NCBI RefSeq assembly: GCF_001683795.1
Contig: NZ_LIGX01000017.1
Location: 32,205-96,204 of the forward strand
Origin: Neoakkermansia glycaniphila
Lineage (GTDB): Bacteria; Verrucomicrobiota; Verrucomicrobiia; Verrucomicrobiales; Akkermansiaceae
Length of the DNA stretch: 64,000 nt
Direction: 5' to 3'
Made by a program: the position numbers and the translations under genes. The notes below the pieces were generated by a model that did not search any database, was not told the DNA's origin, and worked only from the letters and a program-made list of their open reading frames with translations. This document shows positions 25,012 to 34,619 of this stretch, piece by piece; position 1 is the first letter of the stretch; every line of letters begins with the position of its first letter.

Positions 25012-26055
25012 ATGGCAAACGACTCCTCCTCCGCAGAAGCCGAAAAGAACGCGGCAAACAGGCAGCGCGCTCTGGACGCAGCCCTGCTCCAAATCCAGAA
25101 AGACTTTGGCGAAACAGCCATTATGCGCCTCGGCGACAAAACCTCCATGGCCGTCGAAGTCATCCCCACCGGCAACCTTCTCATCGACCGCGCCCTCGGC
25201 ACGGGCGGTTTCCCCCGAGGCCGCGTCGTCGAAGTATTCGGCCCCGAATCCTCCGGCAAAACCACCCTCACCCTCACCGCCATCGCGCAGGCACAGAAGG
25301 CAGGCGGCCTCGCCGCCTTTATCGACGTGGAACACGCGCTCGACCCCAAATACGCCGCCAAGCTCGGCGTCAACCTCGACGACCTCCTCGTCTCCCAGCC
25401 GAACTCCGGTGAAGAAGCCCTGCAGATCTGCGAAGCTCTCGTCCGCTCGAACGCCATCGACGTCATCGTCGTGGACTCCGTGGCCGCCCTCGTCACCCGC
25501 CAGGAACTGGAAGGCGACATCGGCGACTCCACCGTCGGCGCACAGGCACGCCTCATGTCCGCCGCGCTCCGCAAACTCACCAGCCTCATCTCCAAGGCTC
25601 GCACCGTCTGCATCTTCACCAACCAGATCCGCGAAAAAATCGGCGTCATGTTCGGCAACCCCGAAACCACGCCCGGCGGACGCGCCCTCAAATTCTACGC
25701 TTCCGTCCGCTGCGACATCCGCCGCATCGGCCAGATCAAGGGCAGCGACGGCTCCGTAGCCGGCAACCGCACCAAACTCAAAATCGTCAAAAACAAAGTC
25801 GCGCCTCCCTTCACCGAGTGCGAATTCGACATCATGTACAACGAAGGCATCTCCTCCGTCGGCAGCCTGCTCGACCTCGCCATGGAATACGACGTCATGC
25901 AAAAGCGCGGCTCATGGATCAGCTACAACGGATCCCAGGTCGCCCAGGGACGCGATGCCGCCAAGGAAGCCCTGCGCAACAACGCCGAACTCTACGCGGA
26001 AATCGAAGAACTCGTCAAACAGAAACTTGAGGAAAAAGCCGCTTCCGGCAAATAA
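25012..26055 (+). CDS. recA: Recombinase RecA
   Basis: This 347-residue protein catalyses strand exchange and activates the SOS response. It has [17 protein letters not shown], Walker [11 protein letters not shown], the [11 protein letters not shown] stretch, loop L2 region [16 protein letters not shown] with TTPGG, and [14 protein letters not shown]. Length is standard. ATG at 25012 matches the family start and sits 10 bases after a -10 box. Upstream is the rpmB terminator, downstream a SprT-like gene at 68 bases. Confidence 0.98.
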   Translation: MANDSSSAEAEKNAANRQRALDAALLQIQKDFGETAIMRLGDKTSMAVEVIPTGNLLIDRALGTGGFPRGRVVEVFGPESSGKTTLTLTAIAQAQKAGGLAAFIDVEHALDPKYAAKLGVNLDDLLVSQPNSGEEALQICEALVRSNAIDVIVVDSVAALVTRQELEGDIGDSTVGAQARLMSAALRKLTSLISKARTVCIFTNQIREKIGVMFGNPETTPGGRALKFYASVRCDIRRIGQIKGSDGSVAGNRTKLKIVKNKVAPPFTECEFDIMYNEGISSVGSLLDLAMEYDVMQKRGSWISYNGSQVAQGRDAAKEALRNNAELYAEIEELVKQKLEEKAASGK

Positions 26056-26123
26056 ACCGCCATCCTTCACCTCTTCAAACCGGGCGGCACGGGTACAACC
26101 CTGCCGCCCGCTTGCATCCTGCC

Positions 26124-26666
26124 ATGAACCCATCCGACGAACTCCCGCCCGTTCACAGCTGGCAGGCTCCGGACGACATTCGGGAATACACCCTCGCCTG
26201 CCTCGCCGCCCTCGGCCTGCACGCATGGGATTTCGGCTGGGACCGCGCCATCAAACGCCTCGGATGCTGCCACATCACCGCACGCCGCATCACCCTCTCC
26301 GCCCACTTCGTCCGCGCCCACCTGCCGGACCACACGGACATCATCCGCGACACCGTCCTGCACGAAATAGCCCACGCCATCGTCTGGGAACGCCACCGCA
26401 AACTCGGCCACGGTGCGGAATGGAAACACTACTGCCGCCTCCTCGGCGCCACGCCGCGCGCCACCACCAGCCGCAGCCTCGACTTCTCCCAGCGCCCTCC
26501 TACCTACATCCTTCGGCTCCGCACCACGGGGGAAACAATCCGCACCTACCACCGCAAACCACGCTTCAGAGGCCCCGTCAAACGCTTCTACCTCCCCGGC
26601 AGGCCGGACACCCTCGGCCAGCTTGAACTCGTCCGCTACACCCCGCCGGAGCCTCCGGCACGGTAA
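26124..26666 (+). CDS. SprT-like zinc metalloprotease-fold protein
   Basis: This 180-residue protein has the SprT-type HExxH site in TVLHEIAHAIVWERH, with a further His in KLGHGAEWKHYCRLLG. The family includes eukaryotic Spartan proteases of DNA-protein crosslink repair, and its position after recA fits a repair role, but the function of bacterial members is uncertain. The C-terminus lacks an obvious zinc ribbon. Its 3' end overlaps the convergent binding-protein gene by 31 bases. Confidence 0.75.
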   Translation: MNPSDELPPVHSWQAPDDIREYTLACLAALGLHAWDFGWDRAIKRLGCCHITARRITLSAHFVRAHLPDHTDIIRDTVLHEIAHAIVWERHRKLGHGAEWKHYCRLLGATPRATTSRSLDFSQRPPTYILRLRTTGETIRTYHRKPRFRGPVKRFYLPGRPDTLGQLELVRYTPPEPPAR

Positions 26667-28618
26667 TCCGCATACACCCGGTCCACCTCCCCAAAACTCC
26701 TCCCCTCGCGGCGGGCGCGCTGCGTCTCCTCCAGCCTCTCTTCATCAATCCAGTACAAATGCGCCTCCAGCGGATTGTACACGTCCGGCACCGAAAACCG
26801 TGTCTCCGGCGTATCGGGAAACCTCAACCACCGCCAGTAAGCCAGCCGGGCGCAATCATCCCTCCACCCCGGCACCCACACGGCCAACTCGTAAATCCGC
26901 CGCTGCACCGCATGCGTCGCCCGCTCCAGCGCCTCCTCCGTAGCCGCATCCCGCTCAGCCTCCAAAGCCTTATCCAGAACGGCATCGGCTACAGACGTAA
27001 TATTGTTATTATCCGGCACCAGCCCGCCATGAGCATCCCGGGCCAGCGAAGAATGAAACCACCCGAAATTCTCAGGCAGCGGATACGGCAGAGGCTCCGC
27101 CCAAAACACCGCCTCATGCTTCTTCGCATACACCTTGCGCGCACAGGCCGCCATATCATCGCAATCCGGCACAATCTCCACCCCGCACTGTGCCGCATAC
27201 TGCCTCAGCACGGAAACCATCGCCGCCACGGAAGGAGATAAATTCGTATACGACAGCGCAACACTCAACCGCTTGCCCTCCGCATTCCTCAACACCCCAT
27301 CCTTCCCCGCCACCGAAAAACCTGCCCGGGCAAAACACTCCCGCGCCTTCTCCGGTGAAAAACCGCGCTGCGGCAAAGCCTCCAGCGACCACCGCCCGTA
27401 GCCCGACGCAAAACTCGCCAGCCGCCTGCCCTCGCCTCGCGAAAGCAAAGCATCCACCGCATCCATATTCAGCGCATAATGCAGCCCAAGCCTCACATCC
27501 TGGGAATCCAGCGGAGCGACCGCAGCATTCAGATACACCCCGTAGGGCGGTTCCGGAAAACAACCGAAAAACGTCGCCTTCTCCACATACCCGTCGAACA
27601 CCTCGGGAATCTCCAGCCGGTCCTGCCATACCGGCACCTTGCGCACCACCATCACATCCAGCTCCCCCTTGCGGAACAGCTCCCAAGCCTGCAACTCGTC
27701 CGGCAGATTGACATGCTCGACTGCATCCACATTGCACGTCCATCGGTAAAACCTCCTCTCCCGAGCCCACCAATCCTTCACCCTCTCCAGCACCACCTTC
27801 CTCCCGCGCACCACCTGCGCCGGATCCACGCGGTAGGCTCCCGTCGTCGGAGCCACGCGCCATTGGTACCTCTCCGGAAAATCCGAACCGAACTCCGCAT
27901 AAAACCCCGGCTCCGCCGGATAAATACCCTTTGCCGCCATAAAAGGCAGCAGGGGCCTCCCATACCTCATCGTCACCGAAAGAACCCGGTCGCCATACAC
28001 GCGAACCCTCTCGTACGCCGCCCGGAACGCCGCCGCATAAAAAGGATCCTGCCCGAACACGGAACACCGCACATACGCGCCAACCAGAAAATCCACCGCC
28101 TTCACCGGACGCCCGTTCGAATACCGCGCCTCCGGATCGATACGGAAAAACACCGTTCGACCGTCCGGAGCTTCCGCCCACTCGCTGGCCAGCGCAGGAA
28201 TCACCCGGCGGGTCACCGGGTGCAGCCCCACCAGCGGCATCTCCACCCGGTCGAACATCGGATAGCGGAAATACTGCACGCTATTCGGACCGAAAGCGCG
28301 GAACGTCGAAGGAAACGACGCCGGATTCCATAGCCTGACCACCCCGCCCTTCACCGCCCTCGGATCGCCGATCTCCGGCTCCTCCAACCCGTTCTTCCAG
28401 ACAAGGCCACCCGGAACCTCATCGGCCGCGCCGACTTCCAAAGCGGGACCGTCCCACGTCTCCAAAAAATCCTCAAAACCGGGAGGCATCCCCCCGGCAT
28501 GCACCGCAGGCGCAGCATCGGCCTCAAACGGTTCCGCCATGCGTGAAACCGCCCACCACCCCGACAAAACCACCAAACCGCACGCCAGCACCGCCAAACC
28601 CGGCCAGCGCCACCTCAC
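26636..28618 (-). CDS. Family 5 extracellular solute-binding protein (peptide-type)
   Basis: This 660-residue exported protein resembles OppA/DppA-type binding proteins: PALASEWAEAPDGRTVFFRI, VKAVDFLVGAYVR and LGLHYALNMDAVDALL. Start at GTG 28618, with AGGAGG six bases upstream and a hydrophobic segment (about 6-25), is better than the GTG at 28687. No permease or ATPase genes are adjacent, so partners must lie elsewhere. It lies 139 bases downstream of the riboswitch-controlled receptor and may share its transcript. The bound ligand is unknown. Confidence 0.8.
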   Translation of the reverse strand: MRWRWPGLAVLACGLVVLSGWWAVSRMAEPFEADAAPAVHAGGMPPGFEDFLETWDGPALEVGAADEVPGGLVWKNGLEEPEIGDPRAVKGGVVRLWNPASFPSTFRAFGPNSVQYFRYPMFDRVEMPLVGLHPVTRRVIPALASEWAEAPDGRTVFFRIDPEARYSNGRPVKAVDFLVGAYVRCSVFGQDPFYAAAFRAAYERVRVYGDRVLSVTMRYGRPLLPFMAAKGIYPAEPGFYAEFGSDFPERYQWRVAPTTGAYRVDPAQVVRGRKVVLERVKDWWARERRFYRWTCNVDAVEHVNLPDELQAWELFRKGELDVMVVRKVPVWQDRLEIPEVFDGYVEKATFFGCFPEPPYGVYLNAAVAPLDSQDVRLGLHYALNMDAVDALLSRGEGRRLASFASGYGRWSLEALPQRGFSPEKARECFARAGFSVAGKDGVLRNAEGKRLSVALSYTNLSPSVAAMVSVLRQYAAQCGVEIVPDCDDMAACARKVYAKKHEAVFWAEPLPYPLPENFGWFHSSLARDAHGGLVPDNNNITSVADAVLDKALEAERDAATEEALERATHAVQRRIYELAVWVPGWRDDCARLAYWRWLRFPDTPETRFSVPDVYNPLEAHLYWIDEERLEETQRARREGRSFGEVDRVYADYRAGGSGGV

Positions 28619-28757
28619 AGCACACCTCCTGACCTGAAAAAAAGACTCCGGCCACACCGTCCCCGCGCCGCAACCCTGCTTCGCCACAGAATCGCCGACA
28701 CGGAAAAAACGGAATGACCGGAACCCATAAACAACCGAGATTAGCCAGCCTACGGCA

Positions 28758-30728
28758 TCAGAACGTCAGCGTCACGCCGCCGTACACGGCCGTACCTGCC
28801 GAAATGATATCGTAGGTCGAATTTCCGGAATAATCGGGCTGGGTCACAAAACGATCGTTGCCCATATTCTCCACACGCACATGGAAAGCCAGATTGTCCG
28901 TCGCCTGCCAGCGCGCATACCAGCGCAGCACGCAATAACTATCGATATGGGAACCCACACCCGCCGAACGGCCGGAAGCCGCCGTCACACCGAGCCCCGT
29001 CGTCACCGAAGCGATGGGGCTCGTATGGATATCTGCGCTCCACACGCTGCGCGCCGTATAGGAAAGCTGCTGATCCGAATTATTCTTCGGCACCGTATAG
29101 GTATAGGCCAGCGTATAGCCGCTATTCCAGGCATCGCCGAACTCGCCGCGCAGCGAACATTCCACGCCCACAGCCGTCGCATACGAATAATTCGTCCACG
29201 AAGAATAATCGGCCGTCGCGCCGATCTGGTCATTGATGCGGGTCCAGAACCCTGTCACCGTCAAATAATGCTTGTCGGCCACGCGCTGTTCCACGCCGAG
29301 ATCGCCGCCGAGGGACTTCGACACCTTCAGATCGGGATTGCCCTTATAACGGGAATAGCCGATCGTGCAATCGGCAAAACGCTCGAACGCGCTCGGAGCA
29401 CGGTAACCGGAACCGAACGAACCGAACAGACGGGTCGGGGACTTATCTCCCGTCACCTTCCACGAAGCCGCTGCGCGGTACGTAAACAACTCATTCCAGA
29501 TCGTACTGCTATCCAAACGGGCTGCAGCGCTCAAATCCAGATTCGACACCGGGGAATACATATGCTCGGCAAAAAGACCGTAGGTATTCTCCAGATTACG
29601 TGTCTCGTAATTGCTTACGAACTGGGCCCGGTTCCATGCGAACCCTGCCGTCGTCCTGTGCTGCTTGTTCCACTGCATCAGATTGCGCCATTCAATCTGC
29701 ACATTCCGCAAATTCGAATCGAACGTATCGTAACCCGTGAACAGGGGGGAATACGTATCCGTAAAATCGAACCCGTAATAACCGACCATCAGGCTGGACG
29801 ACCAGATCTTGTTCACCTGCGTATCCAGCTTCATCGTCGCGAGATTCGTCCGGTAATAATCGGTCACGCGCGCAAAACCGCCGTACATGGGAGCAAACGT
29901 CACCGGATCATAATCCGTCGCGCATGCCTGCGGCTGATTGGCCTGAGCATCCTGGCGGCGGTAGGTAAACGTCAGCTTCGTCGAATCGCTGATCTGGTAG
30001 CCGAGGCGCACGGCTTCGGACCACTGCTCGAACTTCGCAGCATGGCGATCGAGAATCGGCGCCGCCGTCGTCGGATCGTTATTCGTCCGCTCGTACGTGG
30101 CCGACACGAAATAATCCAGCTTCCCGACCTGCCCCTGTGCAATGGCTGCGCCCGTAAACGAATCGAAAGAACCCGCTTCCGTAAACACCTTGAAACTCGG
30201 CTTGCCCTGCCCCTGCGGCGTACCCGTCGCCACCACGCCGCCGATGGCCCCCGCGCCGTACACGGCGCCTTCGGAACCCCTCACCACCTCGGTATTGCCG
30301 ATGGAAAACAAATCCGTCGTCCCCATAAACACGGGCCCCGCCAGCGCACCGATGCGGTACAGGCGCATACCGTCCACCATCGTCAACGTATAATCGGCGG
30401 AATTCATCCCGCGAATGCGGGCGTAGCTCACGGAACCGCGCTGGTAGGAAGAACCTCCGGTCGTCGTATACAGGCCGGGCACGCGCGTCAGAGCCTCCGT
30501 CATCGTCACCACGCCTTCCTTCTGCAACTGCTCGCTATTCAGAATCGACACGGAAACCCCCGTATTATTGTAGGGAACCTCCACGCCGTCATGCGCAGCC
30601 ACCGTCACGGGCGGCAATTCCACATCCTGATTCGTTGCCGCTTGAGAGAAGGCGCAACCTCCCGCCATAGCCATGGCGAGAACAACTCGTGATACACCCG
30701 TCATGGGTGCAAATAATTTCATGGTCAT
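28758..30728 (-). CDS. TonB-dependent receptor, BtuB-like
   Basis: This 656-residue outer-membrane receptor has a signal peptide (VVLAMAMAGGCAFSQAA) and a TonB-box region (VELPPVTVAA). The plug domain includes TEALTRVPGLYTTTGGSSYQ, SYARIRGMNSADYTLTMVDG and VVRGSEGAVYGAGAIGGVV. A 22-strand-type barrel ends in the terminal aromatic signature VTLTF. A cobalamin riboswitch lies just upstream, which supports a role in corrinoid or cobamide uptake. The first ATG is 30728; a second in-frame ATG follows two codons later. Confidence 0.88.
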   Translation of the reverse strand: MTMKLFAPMTGVSRVVLAMAMAGGCAFSQAATNQDVELPPVTVAAHDGVEVPYNNTGVSVSILNSEQLQKEGVVTMTEALTRVPGLYTTTGGSSYQRGSVSYARIRGMNSADYTLTMVDGMRLYRIGALAGPVFMGTTDLFSIGNTEVVRGSEGAVYGAGAIGGVVATGTPQGQGKPSFKVFTEAGSFDSFTGAAIAQGQVGKLDYFVSATYERTNNDPTTAAPILDRHAAKFEQWSEAVRLGYQISDSTKLTFTYRRQDAQANQPQACATDYDPVTFAPMYGGFARVTDYYRTNLATMKLDTQVNKIWSSSLMVGYYGFDFTDTYSPLFTGYDTFDSNLRNVQIEWRNLMQWNKQHRTTAGFAWNRAQFVSNYETRNLENTYGLFAEHMYSPVSNLDLSAAARLDSSTIWNELFTYRAAASWKVTGDKSPTRLFGSFGSGYRAPSAFERFADCTIGYSRYKGNPDLKVSKSLGGDLGVEQRVADKHYLTVTGFWTRINDQIGATADYSSWTNYSYATAVGVECSLRGEFGDAWNSGYTLAYTYTVPKNNSDQQLSYTARSVWSADIHTSPIASVTTGLGVTAASGRSAGVGSHIDSYCVLRWYARWQATDNLAFHVRVENMGNDRFVTQPDYSGNSTYDIISAGTAVYGGVTLTF

Positions 30729-30777
30729 ATTGTATGCTCTGTGGACCGGTGATCCGCCGGCCGTTAGTGCGACACTC

Positions 30778-30925
30778 GAGGCTGGTACTCCGACTCATGC
30801 CGCTCGGCGGCAAACACGGTTGCGTCACAGTGCCGGAATTCCACCGGCTTCCCCATCGATTTCCTGCTGCTACCCGCAGCCTCCTCGATCGTCTCCGAAC
30901 TGCTATGACAGCCCGGTAACACAAG
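30778..30925 (-). promoter_or_regulatory. Cobalamin riboswitch upstream of the TonB receptor
   Basis: On the minus strand the conserved B12-box core reads GAAGCCGGTGGAATTCCGGC followed by ACTGTGACGC, and the 3' partner is GAGTCGGAGTACCAGCC (30796-30780). These match the family's GAAGCCGGTGNAANTCCGGC and the terminal receptor loop region. It lies 50 bases before the receptor start, where ligand binding would block translation or transcription. Edges are approximate. Confidence 0.85.
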
Positions 30926-31065
30926 AAGACACAAAAACGAATCGAAAAGCAAGCAAAAAGCAGCGTTCTCCCCCTAAAAACAGATAGATACCGACTCTAC
31001 ACGGCACCCGTCATCCGCTACGCCCGCCACGGGCGCACAACTTCACGAAACAAAGAGCTTCTGCT

Positions 31066-31440
31066 TCAGACGGGGTTCTCCACATCCTTCAGGATGGAAG
31101 AAGCCTCCCTCAAGCCGGCACGGCGAATGAACTCCTCAATCGTGAGCCCTTCCACCCGGGCTGCGCCTTCGATCAGAGCCCGGTCATCGGGCATGATCGG
31201 ACAGGCGACGCACGTCACCGAATTCAAGTCGATCGATCCGGACAACGAATGAAGCGCATCCTCACCGGAATTTGCCTCCATCAACTGGCCGATCAGAATT
31301 CTTTTTACGATCGGAATAGGCCTCCCTTTCGAGAGCCAGCCGTCTACCGTACTCTTTGTCACATAACATTGTTGACCAAGCCAGGCCCGGCTTTTGCCTA
31401 TTTTTTTAAGCCATCGCTTGATTTCATCAGTTGTTAGCAC
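31066..31440 (-). CDS. Small HTH/RHH-type DNA-binding regulator
   Basis: This protein of about 124 residues has an N-terminal helix-turn-helix (KRWLKKIGKSRAWLGQQCYV then TKSTVDGWLSKGRPIP). Its C-terminal region (DRALIEGAARVEGLTIEEFI) resembles the DUF1778-type ribbon-helix-helix segment. A longer upstream frame exists, but its hydrophobic start does not fit; GTG at 31440 is preferred. No SD is seen. It is divergent from the next gene and may bind the palindrome between them. Confidence 0.55.
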   Translation of the reverse strand: MLTTDEIKRWLKKIGKSRAWLGQQCYVTKSTVDGWLSKGRPIPIVKRILIGQLMEANSGEDALHSLSGSIDLNSVTCVACPIMPDDRALIEGAARVEGLTIEEFIRRAGLREASSILKDVENPV

Positions 31441-31514
31441 ATGAAATTTATAGATAAAAATACAAACAAATACAAGCAAAAAAACAACTGTGCAAAAACA
31501 CCCGTAATTCCATC

Positions 31515-31543
31515 TTGACAAGTGGGTAAAATTACCCTAACGT
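31515..31543 (+). promoter_or_regulatory. Promoter with operator palindrome in its spacer
   Basis: TTGACA (31515-31520) and TAACGT (31538-31543) are spaced by 17 bases. Inside the spacer lies a perfect dyad GGGTAA-AA-TTACCC (31524-31537). A bound dimer would block RNA polymerase. The start codon of the plus-strand gene is only 10 bases beyond the -10 box. Confidence 0.65.
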
Positions 31544-31553
31544 CTCCACTAAC

Positions 31554-31826
31554 ATGCGTGAGGAACAGCCATCTGCACAAGTCGTCTCCATTCGGCTCGA
31601 CCAACAGGAAGCATCACTCGTTTCCCTTGCTCTCCGAAAAAAAAACGCAGCAACCGCCACATCGCAAACGATACACACATTCCTGATCACTTCCGCCATC
31701 CATGAGGCGAAAACCGTCCTGGACTCTACTCAACACGCCGCATCGCAGAAATCCATCCAGCAAACACGGCCGTACTCCTTCAGGACGAGCTCGAGCGAAT
31801 GCAACCTTCCGCATCGAGAGGGATAA
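31554..31826 (+). CDS. Putative ribbon-helix-helix small regulator
   Basis: This 90-residue protein has a beta-strand plus two helices (VVSIRLDQQEASLVSLALRK then ATSQTIHTFLITSAIHEAKT), typical of Arc/MetJ/CopG-type or DUF1778 antitoxins. It has no toxin gene beside it. It starts almost at the transcription start of its promoter. The basic, Ser-rich tail is of unknown use. Confidence 0.5.
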   Translation: MREEQPSAQVVSIRLDQQEASLVSLALRKKNAATATSQTIHTFLITSAIHEAKTVLDSTQHAASQKSIQQTRPYSFRTSSSECNLPHREG

Positions 31827-32072
31827 ATTTTGCGGACAGGCTTTGTTTTGGCGTCAAACACATCCATCCCCGCGTACATCCCCAAACGCTTGCAAACAGA
31901 TCACACGATACTCCCCTTACCCTATCATTTTTCTTATGCAACCATAGAGGAAGAATAATCGCAGGGCAAGGCGCAAGACTTTGAAAGAATCCCGACTCTT
32001 GCTACGTTTAAAGGTTGCCGCCTGAATCTTATCAGACAACGGCTCGCACCATCATCCCATACAGATTTGATC

Positions 32073-34391
32073 ATGAAGAATTCCCTGTATCCGCTATCCT
32101 GTTTCCTGGCATGTGCATGGACAGGAAGCATGGCTTTCGCCGAATCCACCGACTCGTTTTGCTATGAAGTAAAGCCGGATCGCCTGATTGACCAAACCTA
32201 CCAAACGATTGCTCCCAATGGACGAACAATCGAATCCGGCCGTGTCCGAAAAAAATGGGAATTATCGCAGGATATTTCCGCATATCCGCAATTCAAAGCA
32301 GCAAACATGCCCCTTTTGGAAGCCGTCTACAATCTGACGCTGGAAGAAACGAAAAAGAACACGCACCCCCTGCACGGCTCACCCACTCCCGTCTTCAATA
32401 CGGGGGTCCACTGGAACAAGGTATGGACGCGCGACACGTCCTTTGCCGTCCAATACTCTTTAGGGTGGATTGATCCAGAAACATCCAAGGCCAGCCTGCT
32501 CGAAAAAATAAAGGGCGCCCCCCTGGAACTGCAGGAAGATACGGGTACAGGAGGCTCCTATCCTGTATCCACCGACCGCATCATCATTGCCATGGCCGTA
32601 TGGGAACATTATCTGGCGACTGGCGATACCGCCTATCTGGCAAAGATGTACCCTGTTCTGAAATACACGGCGGAGAAAGATTTGCACATATGCTACGACC
32701 CCCGCACCGGATTATTCAAGGGAGAAACCAGCGGACTGGATCATCGCCGGAAAACCTATCCCATCTGGATGGACAATGGGTACTTCTCCGATATAGCGCA
32801 GTCGAAAGCAACCAGCACGAATATATTTTATGCCGTTTTGTTCAAGGTTCTCGCCGAATCTTCCGACATCCTGAACAAGGGAGAAAGTGCAAAGTGGAAC
32901 GCCGAATACCTGAAACTGAAGAATGCCATCAATACAAATCTCTGGATTCCGGAGAAAAACGCTTATGCCTCGTGGCAGTATCCCGAATATATGGGTAATC
33001 CTGTCACGGACAAGATCGACGTGATTGCAAACGGCTATGCCGTCTATTACGGTATAGCCGATGCTGAACGATCTCAAAAGATACTGGCTCACTATCCGAT
33101 GATCAAATATGGAGCCAATACGGTTTACCCGCAAAAACCGGACGGCATGTTTGTCTATCACAACTGGGGGGTATGGCCCGGATGGGAAGGAGCACTGATG
33201 CTAGGCGCAAAAAAAGCCGGCAATCATCGTATTGCAGAAGAAATTCTGAAATCCAATCTCTACAATGTCGCCATGAACCTGTCCAACTACGAAGTCGTCC
33301 ATTACCAGACAGGACAAGGGCTGTGTTCGACACAGCAACTCTGGTCCATCGCGAGCACTCTGGCTTCCTACTACCGCATCCTTTTCGGCATGACGTACGA
33401 AACGGACGGTTTACGTCTCTCGCCGTATGTACCTTCCTTTGTCAAAGGGCCGCTCATTCTTGACAGATACCCATATAAAGGCAGCCTCCTGTCTTTGACG
33501 GTCACGGGAACGGGATCCCGCATCAAAACCATGTCCATCGACGGCAGGATCATTGACCGCCCTGAACAATATGTCTTCCGCTCCGACGGAAAAAACCATG
33601 ATATACGCATGGAACTCGACGGCAGTGCAGACCAATCGCCGATCAACATCAAACAGGATAATCTGGTCGTTTGCCCGGATATTCCGCAAATGATTTATGC
33701 CGACGGAAAAATTCAATGGAAACCTGAAACAAAGTACGGCTACCTGCTCTGGACCGGAACGGAATATATTGATGTGACAGGAAAGTCGGAATACAAGGTA
33801 CCGCAGAACAAATACGGTTGTTATACACTTATTGCAGTAACCGAAGACGGCATCCATTCGGAATTTTCCGCTCCCGTAGTTTTCAATCCAGCAGGCACGG
33901 TATGGGAATATGAAATGGAAGATGTAAAGACAAGTATTTCGGAACTGCCCAAAGCCTCCGAGATCAAGGGCTATTCCGGCGACGGCTATCTTGTTGACAA
34001 AGTCGACGGCCAGATCAAATCACGGAAGAGTGCCGAAGTATGGGTGACCGTTCCGGAATCAGGGGAATATCTGATCAGCTTCCGTTATAACAACGGCGAC
34101 AGAGGAGACGTAGGCACAACCGGGGAAGCCCACTGTGCCATACGCTCCCTGCTGATCGACGGACAGGATATCGGCACCATCGTATTTTCGACAACATTCC
34201 GGAATCAATTCTATCCCTCGACAACATTGCGCGTACCTCTGGCAGCGGGCAGGCATCTGATCACGCTCGCATACAACACGGGCGGAAAAGAGATGAATAA
34301 TTCATACGACATCAACATGGATACAAACAAGAACGATGTCTACCTGGATACGCTCAAACTGGAATGGGTGGGCAAAAACAAACCACAATAA
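32073..34391 (+). CDS. Secreted six-hairpin glycosidase with C-terminal carbohydrate-binding-like domain
   Basis: This 772-residue protein has a signal peptide (MKNSLYPLSCFLACAWTGSM, cleaved near AFA-ES). Its first 430 residues look like an (alpha/alpha)6-barrel glycosidase: GVHWNKVWTRDTSFAVQYSL, TDRIIIAMAVWEHYLATGD, GYAVYYGIADAERSQKIL and HNWGVWPGWEGALMLGA. The last 160 residues (YEMEDVKTSISELPKASEIK through NDVYLDTLKLEW) resemble a CBM35-type module. I cannot name the exact GH family. It lies between small regulators and the cobalt transporter. AT content is higher than in the flanking housekeeping genes. Confidence 0.65.
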   Translation: MKNSLYPLSCFLACAWTGSMAFAESTDSFCYEVKPDRLIDQTYQTIAPNGRTIESGRVRKKWELSQDISAYPQFKAANMPLLEAVYNLTLEETKKNTHPLHGSPTPVFNTGVHWNKVWTRDTSFAVQYSLGWIDPETSKASLLEKIKGAPLELQEDTGTGGSYPVSTDRIIIAMAVWEHYLATGDTAYLAKMYPVLKYTAEKDLHICYDPRTGLFKGETSGLDHRRKTYPIWMDNGYFSDIAQSKATSTNIFYAVLFKVLAESSDILNKGESAKWNAEYLKLKNAINTNLWIPEKNAYASWQYPEYMGNPVTDKIDVIANGYAVYYGIADAERSQKILAHYPMIKYGANTVYPQKPDGMFVYHNWGVWPGWEGALMLGAKKAGNHRIAEEILKSNLYNVAMNLSNYEVVHYQTGQGLCSTQQLWSIASTLASYYRILFGMTYETDGLRLSPYVPSFVKGPLILDRYPYKGSLLSLTVTGTGSRIKTMSIDGRIIDRPEQYVFRSDGKNHDIRMELDGSADQSPINIKQDNLVVCPDIPQMIYADGKIQWKPETKYGYLLWTGTEYIDVTGKSEYKVPQNKYGCYTLIAVTEDGIHSEFSAPVVFNPAGTVWEYEMEDVKTSISELPKASEIKGYSGDGYLVDKVDGQIKSRKSAEVWVTVPESGEYLISFRYNNGDRGDVGTTGEAHCAIRSLLIDGQDIGTIVFSTTFRNQFYPSTTLRVPLAAGRHLITLAYNTGGKEMNNSYDINMDTNKNDVYLDTLKLEWVGKNKPQ

Positions 34392-34512
34392 TCGACTTAC
34401 CCGTCAAAACGGGCAGAGACCACCCATACCCCGGCCCTGCGGGCTGCTTGTTTTTGACACGAAATGTCGCCCCAATCATCGGCCGGACACCAACCGTACG
34501 TCAGGACAGACA

Positions 34513-34541
34513 TTGACACCCGACATTCAAAATGATAGCAT
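34513..34541 (+). promoter_or_regulatory. Putative promoter and structured leader of the cbiMQO operon
   Basis: TTGACA (34513-34518) and TAGCAT (34536-34541) are spaced by 17 bases. The leader of about 70 bases can fold: CCGGGC (34550-34555) with GCCCGG (34583-34588), enclosing GCGGA (34556-34560) with TCCGC (34567-34571). No known metal riboswitch consensus was recognised. Confidence 0.55.
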
Positions 34542-34619
34542 GAAACCGACCGGGCGCGGAACCTCATCCGCCTTTGAGAAATGCCCGGGCCATCACCTCT
34601 TTCTTTTCACGCACCAGCC

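Noticed and set aside
24940..25012. LexA-type SOS box upstream of recA
   Set aside because: No GAAC...GTTC or CTG...CAG dyad of the expected form is visible in the promoter region.
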